Shown: piece by piece, positions 11,127 to 20,861 of the stretch | Numbering within the stretch: the first letter of the stretch is position 1 | Layout: the number at the start of each line of letters is the position of its first letter | DNA from: Solirubrobacter ginsenosidimutans | GTDB taxonomy: Bacteria; Actinomycetota; Thermoleophilia; Solirubrobacterales; Solirubrobacteraceae | NCBI RefSeq assembly: GCF_027587205.1 | Contig: NZ_JAPDOD010000031.1 | Coordinates: forward strand, 1-64,000 | Length of the DNA stretch: 64,000 nucleotides | Direction of reading: 5' to 3' | Notes under the pieces: generated by a model | Seen by the model: the letters and a program-made list of their open reading frames with translations, nothing else | Told to the model about the DNA's origin: nothing | Databases searched by the model: none | Program-made: the position numbers and the translations under genes

Positions 11127-13505
11127 TTGAGGTATGGGTTGCTACCCGCGCTCGTCAGCGCGGGCGTTCTGTGCTGTGCACAGGGCGCGTATGCAGCGAC
11201 ACTCACCGTGGACGACGATAAGGCCGATTGCCCGGCCGCGTCGTACACCTCGGTGCAGGCCGCGGTCGACGCGGCGCACGCTGGCGACACCGTCGTCATC
11301 TGCCAGGGCGAGTACGTCGAGGGAGACGGCTCACCCGGATCGAACGCGGTGACGATCACCAAGAACATCACTTTGAAGGGCGCGGGGGCGGATCTCGTGA
11401 AGATCACGCCCAAGGCCGACCCGCTCGTGCGCGGGCGCATCCTGGAGGACGCGCCGGACCTTCGTAATGGCGTCGGCGACATCGTCGCCATCGTCGGCAC
11501 GCCGACCCAGCCGCTCACGGTCAACATCTCCGGCGTCACGGTCGACGGCTATGACCCGCAGGGCCGCGAGGTCGCGGTCGAGGCCGGCATCCTGTTCCTC
11601 GACGCCAAGGGCTCGATCGTCCGCAGCCGCGTGACGAACATCGTGACCTCCGAGGGCGACAACGCCTACACCCGCGTGGGCGGCTGGCGTGGCCCGCAAC
11701 CGGGCATCGGCATCGTCCAGACCTCCAACGCGCTGCTCTCGCCGGTCGACGGCGCGCGCAAGCTCGTGATCGACCGCACTCGCGTCGACAAGTACAACCA
11801 GATCGGCATCCTGATCGACGGCGCGCAGAACGACGCGGCGCCGTTCATCGCCTCCGGCGCGATCAACTGGGGCGTCATCACCGCCAGCCAGGTGATCGGC
11901 CGCACCGAGTGCGTCAACTTCGCCGGCACGGGCAGCTGCCCGACCGTCGGCCTGCTGACGACCGGGCCGCTGTTCGGCCAGGACGGCGTGCGCGTCACGA
12001 GTGGCAGCTACGCCACCATCGACAGCTCGCTGATCTCGCAGAACCTCGTCAACGGCACCGGCGCGCCGACGCGCAACTCCGACGCGAACAACGCCAACCT
12101 CACGCTGGGCGCCGGCGTGCGCTACATCGCGGCGAAGATCGCGCTGTACGCGAGCGCGACCGGCCAGGTCGTCTACTCGCGGATCGGCACGAGCAACGTC
12201 GTCGACAACGCGTACGGCGTGCTCAACGTCGCGGCCGACGGCACGACCGCCGTCACCGGCAACCCGAACGCGACGGATCTGCAGTCGCAGGGCAACCTGC
12301 TCAAGGCCGAGAACAACTGGTGGGGCCTGCGTTACAACTCCACCACCAACCCCGGCCCGGCGATCTCGCCGACGACCAACCCGCAGGTCCCGGAGAACCC
12401 GGTCAACGGCACCGCCACGGTCGAGACGGCCAGCGGCGCCACGACGTCGAACTCCGTCGACTTCTACCCGTACCGGAGCGGCCCGCAGTCGGATCCGACG
12501 AACGGCGAGTACCCGGTGCTGACCGCGCCGATCCCGGTCGACGACGCGGCCCCGACGGTCACGCTCGCCGCTCCGGCGAGCGCCAACCGCGGTACGACGA
12601 TCACGCTCACCGCGACGCCGGCTGACGATTTCGGCATCAAGCGCGTGCGCTTCGCGGACGGGCTGACCACGATCGCCACGGTCACCGCGCCGCCGTACCG
12701 GGCCAGCTTCACGATCCCGGCGACCGCCGCCTGCAACAGCGTCCGCACGTTCAGCGCGGTTGCGATGGACTCGCTGGGTCAGACGCAGTCGGCCACCGCG
12801 CCGGTCACCGTGACCTGCGGTGCCGACCCGCAGCCGACTCCGACCGCCACGGTCACCGCGACCGCGACCGTCACGGTCGGTGGCACCGTCACCCCGGAGC
12901 CCAAGCCCGTCACCGACGGCGGCACGCCCAAGGCGGGCCTCCCGGCCGCGAGCTTCATCTCGTGGCCGCGCTCGATCGCGGGCAAGTCCCGCGTCGTGTT
13001 CGACGCCTCCGCTCCGGCCGGCCTGAAGTCGGCCGCCGTCATCCTCGGCACGCGCACGCTGTGCGTCGTCAGCGCCGCCCCGTTCGTCTGCGACTTCTCG
13101 CCGACCGGCGCCGATGTCGGTGGCCAGACGCTGCGGCTCGTCGTCACCGACCTGCTCGGGGAGACGACCGAGCAGTCGCGCAATGTCGTCGTCTCGCGCT
13201 TCGTCGCCACGCTCAAGCTCAACGTGTCCAAGAAGGCTACGAAGGCCGGCGTCAAGCGCACCCTGACGGGCACGGTCACGTTCCCGGCCGCCGCCGGCAC
13301 GTCCCAGGCCTGCGCGGGCAAGGTCATGCTCACGATCAAGCGCGCCGGTCGCTCGATCCTCAACCAGGAGGTCCCGCTGTCGAAGCGCTGCACCTTCTCA
13401 CGCTCGGTCACCGCCAAGCGTGGAAGCCAGTCCTTCTCGGCCAAGGTCACGTTCAGCGGTAACACCGTCCTGAACACGACCGACCAGAGCCGGAGGTTCT
13501 CGTGA
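11127..13505 (+). CDS. Secreted right-handed beta-helix protein with C-terminal Ig-like domains
   Basis: 792 residues from a TTG start, supported by a GAGGGGGG ribosome site at 11110-11117. A signal peptide (residues 1-23, ending QGAYA) precedes VDDDKADCPAASYTSVQAAV, the usual opening of pectate-lyase-like beta-helix proteins, and about 400 residues of helix repeats with many Asn ladders. From about residue 470 come an Ig-like module, a PTPTATVTATATVTVGG linker and two more Ig-like modules with Cys pairs. It is probably a surface polysaccharide-binding or -cleaving protein; catalytic residues cannot be assigned. Its stop overlaps the start of the M14 peptidase gene, so the two are made together. 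Confidence 0.75.
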   Translation: MRYGLLPALVSAGVLCCAQGAYAATLTVDDDKADCPAASYTSVQAAVDAAHAGDTVVICQGEYVEGDGSPGSNAVTITKNITLKGAGADLVKITPKADPLVRGRILEDAPDLRNGVGDIVAIVGTPTQPLTVNISGVTVDGYDPQGREVAVEAGILFLDAKGSIVRSRVTNIVTSEGDNAYTRVGGWRGPQPGIGIVQTSNALLSPVDGARKLVIDRTRVDKYNQIGILIDGAQNDAAPFIASGAINWGVITASQVIGRTECVNFAGTGSCPTVGLLTTGPLFGQDGVRVTSGSYATIDSSLISQNLVNGTGAPTRNSDANNANLTLGAGVRYIAAKIALYASATGQVVYSRIGTSNVVDNAYGVLNVAADGTTAVTGNPNATDLQSQGNLLKAENNWWGLRYNSTTNPGPAISPTTNPQVPENPVNGTATVETASGATTSNSVDFYPYRSGPQSDPTNGEYPVLTAPIPVDDAAPTVTLAAPASANRGTTITLTATPADDFGIKRVRFADGLTTIATVTAPPYRASFTIPATAACNSVRTFSAVAMDSLGQTQSATAPVTVTCGADPQPTPTATVTATATVTVGGTVTPEPKPVTDGGTPKAGLPAASFISWPRSIAGKSRVVFDASAPAGLKSAAVILGTRTLCVVSAAPFVCDFSPTGADVGGQTLRLVVTDLLGETTEQSRNVVVSRFVATLKLNVSKKATKAGVKRTLTGTVTFPAAAGTSQACAGKVMLTIKRAGRSILNQEVPLSKRCTFSRSVTAKRGSQSFSAKVTFSGNTVLNTTDQSRRFS

Positions 13506-16500
13506 TGTCGTTCCGGAAGCTCGCCGTCGCGCTCGCCGCGGCCGCGCTCACGGTCGGCGCCGCTCCGTCGCTCGCGCAGGCTGACGTCGACCCGGTGGGC
13601 TGCACGCAGACCCTCGGGTACGACAACACGATCCCGAGCTGGGACACGTGGTTCATGACCCACCCGGACCCGGACGCCGTGCTCCCGCTCGGCGCCGGCC
13701 GGACCGGCCAGGGCGGCGGCCACCCGTCGTTCGACTTCGTCAGCGGCGCGCCGACCCCGTACGGGCGCAACCTGACGAAGGTCATCTACGAGTACTGGGA
13801 CGGCGTGGTCGCGGCGACCGCGAACAACCCGCGCGTCCGCCTGATCAAGAAGTACCTCGGCAAGTCCGCCACCGGTGACCGCGACATCGCGTTCTACGTC
13901 GCGGGCTCGACCGCGAACATCGAGAAGCTCGACGGACCGAACGGCGACGCCGCCTTCTGGCGCGGCGTGCGCTCGGGCGAGATCTCGACGGACGTCGGCC
14001 TGGAGGGCGTCGGCAGCAGGCCCGCGTTCGCGTGGGTCACGGCGACCCCGCACGGCGGCGAGTCCGCCGCCGCGGAGTCGATCACGCGCTCGATGTACGA
14101 GATGCTCGCGCGCACCGACTGCGAGAACGCTCGCCGGCTGAAGAACGTCGAGACCTTCTACCAGCCGGTCCGCAACCCCGACGGTCGCGACGCCACGAAC
14201 CGGACCACGGCCTACGGGTTTGACCCGAACCGTGACTTCGGGACGCAGAACCAGCAGGAGAACAAGATCATGGTTCCGGCCATGAACCAGTACCCGGGTG
14301 TGTTCTTCATCGACGCGCACCAGCAGTCCAGCGGGTACTTCTTCCCGCCCAACGAGGATCCGGTCCACCACGAGATCTCGACGTTCTCGCTGGACTTCAT
14401 CCAGAACCAGATCGGTCCGGCGCTGCAGCGGGTCTTCAACGACCAGTCGGCGCAGTACCAGAACTACAACTCCTACGACCTGTTCACGCCGGAGTACGGC
14501 GACACGGTCCCGTCGCTGATCATGGGCGCGGCCGGCATGACGTACGAGAAGGGCAACAGCGAGGTCTACGGCAAGCAGGTCTACGACCACTACCTCGCGA
14601 TCGACACGACGCTGAACCTGACGTCGGACGACAAGAACAACATCCTCTCCAACTGGGTCCGCCAGTGGGGCGAGGCGATCGCGCAGGGCCAGGCCTGCCA
14701 GCTGCAGCCGAACAAGCTGGTCAGCCCGCTGCACGACACGATCAAGCAGCAGCCCAAGGGCACGGTGTGCGGCTACTTCTTCCGGCCGGACCAGCACACG
14801 GGCGACCTGCAGGCGATGCTCGACCTGCTGATGAAGACGGGCGTCCGGGTGTACACGCTCAACACGCCGGTCGCCGTCAACGGCTACCACCAGTACGGCA
14901 ACAGCACGGCAGGCGGCACGCCCAACTCGGTCGACGGGCAGACCCTGCCCGCGGGCACGCTGTGGATCCCGATGAACCAGGGCATGAAGCACTGGATCCA
15001 GGCGCTCCTGGGCGAGAACCCGTTCATCCCGTACGACTACTACTACGACGTCGTCACCTGGAGCTACCCGCTCCAGCGCGGCCTCGCCGGCTCCGGCTTC
15101 CTGACGACCCCGATGTCCCCGGGCGTCCAGATGACCGAGCTCACCTCGGCTCCGCAGCTCGGTGGCGCGCCGTCCGGCGTCTCCGCCGTGTACGCGTTCA
15201 ACACCGACTCGGCGCGCGGCCTCGGCCTCGCGATCGACCTGCTCGACAAGGGCGTCAACGTGTACCGCTCGACCGCGGGCTTCACCGCCTCGGGCAAGAC
15301 GTTCTACACGGGCTCCGCGCTCGTCGACGGCGCCTCGCTGGCCGGCCGCGGCGTGGACCTCAACGCGCTGGCCGTCAAGCGCCAGACCCCGGTGATCGGC
15401 CTCAACAGCTACCCGGCCCCGCGCCGGCAGCTGGCCAAGCCGAAGATCGGCCTCTTCACCGGTGGGACGACGATCCCGTCGAACCCGCTGTTCAAGTCGG
15501 GCCCGAACATCACCGGCACGCACGGCTACTGCCCGGAGGCGGGCTTCGGCGGCTCGTTCTGCGAGGCGCTGCACTCGCTGGCGGTCAAGCTCGAGATCCC
15601 GCTGAGCGCGCTGATCCCGGTCACCTCGACCGACCTGGCCAACAACCGCCTGGTGACGGAGGGCTTCACCGCCTTCATCAACCCGAACATGTCGATCGCC
15701 ACCACGTCGGGCACCCCGGCGACGATCACGCCGACGGGCACCAACCTGCTGGCGTTCATGAACGGCGGTGGCAACTACATCGGCATCAACGCCACCGGTG
15801 TGACCGCGGCCCGCTCGATCGGGGCCACGACGCTGAACACGACCTCGATCTCGGGTCTGCTGACGCCGGGCTCGACGTTCGACGGCAGCTACGACACGAC
15901 CAACCCGGTCGCCTGGGGCTTCGACCTCGGCGGCTGGATCTACCGCGACTCGACCAACAACCCGGTGTTCGACACCGGGACGCTGGACGGCTCCTCGGTC
16001 GTGACGTACGGCAACACGCCGGATGAGAAGTACGGCTACGAGTCCCGTGCCGACCAGCTGACCGCCCGTCCCGCGGTGGTCGACAAGCCGACCGGCTCGG
16101 GCCACGCGGTCCTGATCGGCTTCAACCCGTTCTACCGCTCCTGGAAGGAGCAGGACGAGCGGTTGGTGCTCAACAGCGCCCTCTACCCGAAGGGCGCCGT
16201 GATCGGTGCCCCGGCGCCGTCGGCGGCCACGGCCGAGCCGGCTCCGACGCTGGCCGAGATCGCCCCGGCGGCCGAGCCGATCGTCAAGGCCGAGCTGCCC
16301 AAGGCGGGCGAGACCAAGGCGCTCGCGCCGGTCAAGGCCGGCTCCAAGGTCGACCGCGACGTGCGCATCCAGGTCAAGCGCGCCGACGGCGCCAAGCTCA
16401 AGGCGGCCGTGAAGGCGGCCAAGCTGACCAAGGCGCTGACGAAGCAGATCAAGTACACGACGACCAAGACCACGGTGACGCTCGTGGTCAAGGGCGCCCG

Positions 16501-16594
16501 TACGTCCGACGAGCACGCCCGCAAGACGTGGGTGTCGCGCATCACGCAGCAGCTGGATCGCCGCAAGGTCGATCCGCTGTACGCGCTCGTCTAG
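13502..16594 (+). CDS. Secreted M14-family zinc carboxypeptidase-like protein
   Basis: 1030 residues. A signal peptide (about 1-27, ending SLAQA) is followed by an M14 catalytic domain: the zinc motif H-x-x-E in ATPHGGES (His184, Glu187), NPDGRD and DPNRDF, and the third ligand His273 in FFIDAHQQ; a catalytic Glu probably lies in MTYEKG. A second half of about 550 residues has no family I recognise and ends in a Lys-rich domain. It would cleave peptides or cell-wall peptides outside the cell. Start is GTG at 13502 (4-nt overlap with the upstream stop) or ATG at 13505. A strong terminator follows, closing this two-gene operon. Confidence 0.8.
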   Translation: MMSFRKLAVALAAAALTVGAAPSLAQADVDPVGCTQTLGYDNTIPSWDTWFMTHPDPDAVLPLGAGRTGQGGGHPSFDFVSGAPTPYGRNLTKVIYEYWDGVVAATANNPRVRLIKKYLGKSATGDRDIAFYVAGSTANIEKLDGPNGDAAFWRGVRSGEISTDVGLEGVGSRPAFAWVTATPHGGESAAAESITRSMYEMLARTDCENARRLKNVETFYQPVRNPDGRDATNRTTAYGFDPNRDFGTQNQQENKIMVPAMNQYPGVFFIDAHQQSSGYFFPPNEDPVHHEISTFSLDFIQNQIGPALQRVFNDQSAQYQNYNSYDLFTPEYGDTVPSLIMGAAGMTYEKGNSEVYGKQVYDHYLAIDTTLNLTSDDKNNILSNWVRQWGEAIAQGQACQLQPNKLVSPLHDTIKQQPKGTVCGYFFRPDQHTGDLQAMLDLLMKTGVRVYTLNTPVAVNGYHQYGNSTAGGTPNSVDGQTLPAGTLWIPMNQGMKHWIQALLGENPFIPYDYYYDVVTWSYPLQRGLAGSGFLTTPMSPGVQMTELTSAPQLGGAPSGVSAVYAFNTDSARGLGLAIDLLDKGVNVYRSTAGFTASGKTFYTGSALVDGASLAGRGVDLNALAVKRQTPVIGLNSYPAPRRQLAKPKIGLFTGGTTIPSNPLFKSGPNITGTHGYCPEAGFGGSFCEALHSLAVKLEIPLSALIPVTSTDLANNRLVTEGFTAFINPNMSIATTSGTPATITPTGTNLLAFMNGGGNYIGINATGVTAARSIGATTLNTTSISGLLTPGSTFDGSYDTTNPVAWGFDLGGWIYRDSTNNPVFDTGTLDGSSVVTYGNTPDEKYGYESRADQLTARPAVVDKPTGSGHAVLIGFNPFYRSWKEQDERLVLNSALYPKGAVIGAPAPSAATAEPAPTLAEIAPAAEPIVKAELPKAGETKALAPVKAGSKVDRDVRIQVKRADGAKLKAAVKAAKLTKALTKQIKYTTTKTTVTLVVKGARTSDEHARKTWVSRITQQLDRRKVDPLYALV

Positions 16595-16607
16595 CAGTCG
16601 CAGTTCG

Positions 16608-16642
16608 CGCCCCCCGGAACCGGCTCACGGTTCCGGGGGGCG
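16608..16642 (+). terminator. Strong rho-independent-type terminator
   Basis: A perfect 15-bp stem (left arm 16608-16622, right arm 16628-16642, C-rich against G-rich) with the loop gctca, 14 nt after the M14 peptidase stop. It is followed by TTGCCGTT rather than a long T-run, as is common in GC-rich actinobacteria. Confidence 0.85.
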
Positions 16643-16670
16643 TTGCCGTTCGTCGTCTCTTGGGTAGATC
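16643..16670 (+). promoter_or_regulatory. Candidate promoter of the glycolate operon
   Basis: TTGCCG (16643-16648), 16 nt, then TAGATC (16665-16670), placed between the terminator and the permease start. The match is weak but it is the only space available for a promoter before five coupled genes. Confidence 0.25.
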
Positions 16671-16702
16671 GGGTCTCAGGTCCCCCGGGAGGAGAGACGC
16701 AG

Positions 16703-18373
16703 ATGTACAAGCAGGTGCTGGACCCCGTCGGCGATTCGCTGTTCCTGAGCGCGCTGGTCGCCATGATCCCGCTGGCCACGCTGTTCCTGTTGCTGGGCGG
16801 GCTGAAGCTGAAATCGCACTGGGCGGGGCTGCTCGCGCTGCTGGCGGCGATCCTCGTCGCCGTGATCGCCTACTCGATGCCGGTCGGTCAAGCACTGGAC
16901 GCGGCCGTCGAAGGCGCGGCCTTCGGCCTGTTCCCGATCATGTGGATCGTCTGGAACGCGATCTGGATCTTCAACATGACCGAGGACAGCGGGCACTTCG
17001 CGGTGCTGCGGCGGTCGTTCGCGGCGATCTCCGACGATCAGCGCATCCAGGCGGTGATCATCGCCTTCTCCTTCGGCGCGCTGCTCGAGGCGCTGGCCGG
17101 GTTCGGCACGCCGGTCGCGATCACGTCGATAATGCTGCTCGGGCTGGGCTTCAAGCCGATGAAGGCCGCCTCCGTGGCCCTGGTGGCCAACACCGCGCCG
17201 GTGGCGTTCGGCGCGATCGCGATCCCGATCGTGACGCTCGCGGGTCTGACCGAGATCCCGAAGGAGGACCTGGGCGCGATGGTCGGCCGGCAGACCCCGC
17301 TGCTGGCGCTGTTCGTGCCGCTGATCCTGGTCGGCATGGTCGACGGCTGGCGCGGCATCCGCGCCGTCTGGCCGGCTGCGCTGACCGGCGGCGTGAGCTT
17401 CGCGATCGGCCAGTTCGTGTGCTCGAACTACCTCTCGGTCGAGCTGACCGACATCGTCGCGTCGCTGTTGTCGGTCGCGGCGATGGTCGCCTTCCTGCGC
17501 GTGTGGCAGCCGGGCACGCCGCTGGTGGCGGAGAGCGTGCTCCGGCGCGGCGGCCCGCTGATCGCTGGCGCGGCCACCGCGGACGCGACCCACGAGGCGG
17601 CGATCCGGAGGCGCGAGGGCGACGGGAAGGACTCGCGCGCCGACGTCATCGGCGCCTACGCGCCGTACGTGATCATCATCATCGTCTTCGGCCTGGCCCA
17701 GTGGGGCCCGATCAAGGACCTCGTCGCCAAGGGCACGGCGGAGTTCAGCTGGCCGGGCCTGAACATCCTCAACGCCAAGGGCGAAGCGCCGTCGGCGGTC
17801 ACCTACAAGCTCAACTGGGCGCCCGCGGCCGGCTCGCTGCTGCTGCTCTGCGGCCTGCTGACGATGGCGTACCTGCGGATCGCGCCGCGCGCGGCCGCGC
17901 ACGCGTACGGGCGCATGGTCAACCAGCTCAAGTGGGCGACGGTCACCGTCGCCGCGGTGCTCGCCCTGGCCTACGTGATGAACCTGAGCGCGCAGACGCT
18001 CACGATCGGCACCTGGATCGCGGGCGCAGGCGGGATCTTCGCCCTGCTGTCGCCGATCATCGGCTGGCTCGGCACCGCCGTGACCGGCTCGGACACGTCG
18101 TCGAACTCGCTGTTCGGCGTGCTGCAGGTCTCCGCGGCGAAGGAGGCGGGGCTCGACCAGACGCTGATGGCGGCGGCGAACTCCAGCGGCGGCGTGCTGG
18201 GCAAGATGGTCTCGCCCCAGAACCTGGCGATCGGGGCGGCCGCCGTCGGCCTCGGGGGTCAGGAGGGCGAGGTGTTCAGGAAGGTGATCGGCTGGAGCCT
18301 GCTGCTGCTTGCGATCATGTGCGTCCTGGTGTACCTGCAATCGACGGCGGTGTTGTCTTGGATGGTCGTCTAG
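16703..18373 (+). CDS. glcA: Lactate permease (LctP) family transporter, probable glycolate permease
   Basis: 556 residues, close to E. coli LldP/GlcA (about 550-560). The start is the ATG at 16703, behind GGAGGAGAG; the frame extends 20 codons further up without a ribosome site. Family blocks include MWIVWNAIWIFNMTEDSGHF, the pore segment ALLEALAGFGTPVAI and TGSDTSSNSLFGVLQ near the C-terminus, with about 12-14 membrane helices. By sequence alone this would be called L-lactate permease. Because it leads an operon of glycolate oxidase and malate synthase, and E. coli GlcA is a glycolate permease of this family, glycolate is the better guess. Confidence 0.85.
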   Translation: MYKQVLDPVGDSLFLSALVAMIPLATLFLLLGGLKLKSHWAGLLALLAAILVAVIAYSMPVGQALDAAVEGAAFGLFPIMWIVWNAIWIFNMTEDSGHFAVLRRSFAAISDDQRIQAVIIAFSFGALLEALAGFGTPVAITSIMLLGLGFKPMKAASVALVANTAPVAFGAIAIPIVTLAGLTEIPKEDLGAMVGRQTPLLALFVPLILVGMVDGWRGIRAVWPAALTGGVSFAIGQFVCSNYLSVELTDIVASLLSVAAMVAFLRVWQPGTPLVAESVLRRGGPLIAGAATADATHEAAIRRREGDGKDSRADVIGAYAPYVIIIIVFGLAQWGPIKDLVAKGTAEFSWPGLNILNAKGEAPSAVTYKLNWAPAAGSLLLLCGLLTMAYLRIAPRAAAHAYGRMVNQLKWATVTVAAVLALAYVMNLSAQTLTIGTWIAGAGGIFALLSPIIGWLGTAVTGSDTSSNSLFGVLQVSAAKEAGLDQTLMAAANSSGGVLGKMVSPQNLAIGAAAVGLGGQEGEVFRKVIGWSLLLLAIMCVLVYLQSTAVLSWMVV

Positions 18374-19803
18374 TCGCGGAGCTGACGCGGATCGTCGGCG
18401 AAGAGTGGATCTATACGGCTGAGCATCAGCTGCGCACGTACGAGTCCGACGGGCTGCTGCAGTACCACGCGTCGCCGGCCGCGGCGGTGCTGCCGAACTC
18501 GACCGAGCAGGTGCGGGCGGTCGTGGCGGCCTGCTCGGCCGCGGGGGTCCCGTGGGTGGCGCGCGGCGCCGGGTCCGGGTTGTCCGGAGGCGCGCTGCCG
18601 GTCGAGGACGGCGTGCTGGTGGTGCTCTCGCGGATGAAGCGGATCCTCGAGATCGACCTCGACAACGGGCGGGTGTGCGTCGAGCCGGGTGTGACCAACG
18701 CGAACGTGAGCGCCGCGGTCGGGCCGGCGTTCTTCTACCCGCCCGACCCGTCGTCGCAGATCGTCTGCTCGATCGGCGGCAACGTCGCCGAGAACTCCGG
18801 CGGCGCGCACTGCTTCAAATATGGCTTCACGACCAACTACGTCACCGGGCTGGAGATCGTGCTCGGCGACGGCGAGCTGATCACGGTCGGCGGCTACGAG
18901 CTGGACTCCCCCGGTTACGACCTGCTGGGCGCGTTCGTGGGCTCTGAGGGCACGCTGGGGGTGGCGACCAAGATCTGGCTGCGGGTGGTCCCCTCGCCCG
19001 AGACGGTGAAGACGCTGGTCGCGTTCTTCGACTCCACGCAGGCGGCCGGCGAGGCGGTGTCGGAGATCGTCCAGGGCGGCGTCGTGCCGGGCGCGATCGA
19101 GATGATGGACGCGCGCGCCATCGAGGCGTCCGAGCAGATGGGTCATGCGGGCTGGAGCACCCGCGCCGCCGCCCTGCTGGTGGAGCTCGACGGATCGCAG
19201 CACGAGTGCGAGGCGCGCTTCGACGAGGTGGTCGCCATCTGCGAGCGCTGCGGTTCCGACGACGTCCGCATCGCTCGCGATGAGCCGGAACGGCAGGTCT
19301 TCTGGAAGATGCGCAAGGCCGCGTTCCCCGCCATGGGCCGGATCTCGCCCAACTACTTCGTCCAGGACGGCGTGATCCCGCGCACCAAGCTCCCGGAGGT
19401 GCTCGAGCGCATCGAGACGCTGGCGAAGGAGTACGACATGATCGTGGCCAACGTGTTCCACGCCGGGGACGGGAACCTGCACCCGCTTGTCTGTTACGAC
19501 GGCCGCAAGCCGGGCGACGCCGAGAAGGCCGAGGAGCTGTCCGGGCTGATCATCGACGCGTGCCTGGACGCCGGCGGGTCGATCACCGGCGAGCACGGCG
19601 TCGGGATCGACAAGAAGAAGCACATGCCGAAGATGTTCGCCGAGGAGGATCTGGACGCGTTCCAGCGCCTGCGCTGCTCGTTCGATCCCGCCGGGCTGGC
19701 CAATCCGGGCAAGCTGATGCCGACGCCGCGGCTGTGCGGCGAGGTGCCCGGGCACTACCGGGAGCACCCGCTCGAAGCGGCAGGGCTGGCGGAGCGGTTT
19801 TGA
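18358..19803 (+). CDS. glcD: Glycolate oxidase FAD-binding subunit
   Basis: 481 residues, the usual GlcD length. An N-terminal FAD-binding domain (WVARGAGSGLSGGALP, DPSSQIVCSIGGNVAENSGG) is followed by the FAD-linked oxidase C-terminal domain with VFHAGDGNLHPLVCYD and GSITGEHGVGIDKKKH. GlcD oxidises glycolate to glyoxylate and passes electrons through GlcE and GlcF to the quinone pool at the membrane. I place the start at TTG 18358, inside the permease gene (16-nt overlap), because the first family-like residues (DGRLVAELTRIVG) follow directly and no ATG or GTG is near. D-lactate dehydrogenase is a relative, but the GlcE-GlcF neighbours favour glycolate. Confidence 0.9.
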   Translation: MDGRLVAELTRIVGEEWIYTAEHQLRTYESDGLLQYHASPAAAVLPNSTEQVRAVVAACSAAGVPWVARGAGSGLSGGALPVEDGVLVVLSRMKRILEIDLDNGRVCVEPGVTNANVSAAVGPAFFYPPDPSSQIVCSIGGNVAENSGGAHCFKYGFTTNYVTGLEIVLGDGELITVGGYELDSPGYDLLGAFVGSEGTLGVATKIWLRVVPSPETVKTLVAFFDSTQAAGEAVSEIVQGGVVPGAIEMMDARAIEASEQMGHAGWSTRAAALLVELDGSQHECEARFDEVVAICERCGSDDVRIARDEPERQVFWKMRKAAFPAMGRISPNYFVQDGVIPRTKLPEVLERIETLAKEYDMIVANVFHAGDGNLHPLVCYDGRKPGDAEKAEELSGLIIDACLDAGGSITGEHGVGIDKKKHMPKMFAEEDLDAFQRLRCSFDPAGLANPGKLMPTPRLCGEVPGHYREHPLEAAGLAERF

Positions 19804-20861
19804 GGCCGGAGAGCGTCGCGGAGGCGGCGAAGCTGCTCAAGGGGCTGGACCGGCCGATCCGGCCGGTCGGCGGCGGGACCAAGCCGTGGATGGCGTCCGG
19901 CGACGAGGAGCCGCTGGAGACCGGCGGGCTGGATCGCATCCTCGAGCACAACGTCGGGGACTTCACGGCGGTGCTCGAGGCGGGTGTGCCGTTCGCGGAG
20001 GCGCAGGCGACGTTCGCCGCGCACGGGCAGCGGCTCGCCTGGGACCCACCAATGGGATCCCCGCCCCACGCGACGATCGGCGGGATCATGGCGACCGGGG
20101 ACTCCGGGCCGCTGCGCCACCGCTACGGCGGCGTGCGCGATCTCGTGGTCGGCGCTTCGGTGGTGCTGAGCGACGGGACGGTCGCCAAGTCCGGTGGCAA
20201 GGTGATCAAGAACGTCGCGGGCTATGACCTGGCGAAGCTGTTCGCCGGCTCCTATGGGACGCTCGGGCTGATCGCGACCGTGAGCGTGCGCCTGCACCCG
20301 CTGCCGTCGAAGACCGCGACCATCCGGGTCGCGTCCGACGACCCCGACGAGTTGCTGGTCAGGACGCTGGAGCTCGCGCGGAGACCGCTCGAGGCCGACT
20401 GCTTCGACGTCGTCTGGCGCGACGGCGCGGGCGAGCTTTTGGTGCAGTTCTCCGGCGCCGCCGCGGAGGAGGCGGCGCGGCGGGCGGGTGAGCTGGTCGA
20501 CCAGGACTGGGAGGCGGTGCGCTCGCTCCAGCGCTCGCCCGACGGCGCGGTCTTGAAGGTCTCCGGGCGGCCCACCGATCTGCCGGCCGTGATCCGCGCG
20601 GCGGGCGACGCCACGGTCGTCTCGCGCGCCGCGCTCGGACTCTCGTGGATCGCGTTCGCCCCGGGCGAGGACCTGGCGGCGCGGGTGGCGGCGGCGCGCG
20701 CCGCGCTCTCCCCCCGCGCGTGCACGGTCCAGGACGGCGCGCCGCGGATCGGCGACGTCTGGCCCGACGCCGGCGGGGCGCTCGTCGTCATGGAACGCCT
20801 GAAGGCCCGCTTCGACCCGGCCCGGATCTTCCGCCCGGGCGCTTTCGTAGGAGGAATATGA
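19800..20861 (+). CDS. glcE: Glycolate oxidase subunit GlcE (second FAD-binding subunit)
   Basis: 353 residues, matching GlcE (about 350). It has the FAD-binding blocks IRPVGGGTKPWM, LAWDPPMGSPPHATIGGIMA and SGGKVIKNVAGYDLAKLFAG, the last being specific to GlcE. It is part of the membrane-associated GlcDEF complex. The start is TTG at 19800, reading TTGA across the glcD stop (4-nt overlap); the first residues (RPESVAEAAKLL) fit the family. The end overlaps glcF by ATGA. Codon use matches the neighbours. Confidence 0.9.
   Translation: MRPESVAEAAKLLKGLDRPIRPVGGGTKPWMASGDEEPLETGGLDRILEHNVGDFTAVLEAGVPFAEAQATFAAHGQRLAWDPPMGSPPHATIGGIMATGDSGPLRHRYGGVRDLVVGASVVLSDGTVAKSGGKVIKNVAGYDLAKLFAGSYGTLGLIATVSVRLHPLPSKTATIRVASDDPDELLVRTLELARRPLEADCFDVVWRDGAGELLVQFSGAAAEEAARRAGELVDQDWEAVRSLQRSPDGAVLKVSGRPTDLPAVIRAAGDATVVSRAALGLSWIAFAPGEDLAARVAAARAALSPRACTVQDGAPRIGDVWPDAGGALVVMERLKARFDPARIFRPGAFVGGI

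Noticed and set aside
12779..16516. 1245-residue minus-strand open frame
   Set aside because: Arg/Gly/Val/His-rich antisense shadow of the beta-helix and M14 genes, which have signal peptides and domain motifs. Long antisense frames are common at this GC content.
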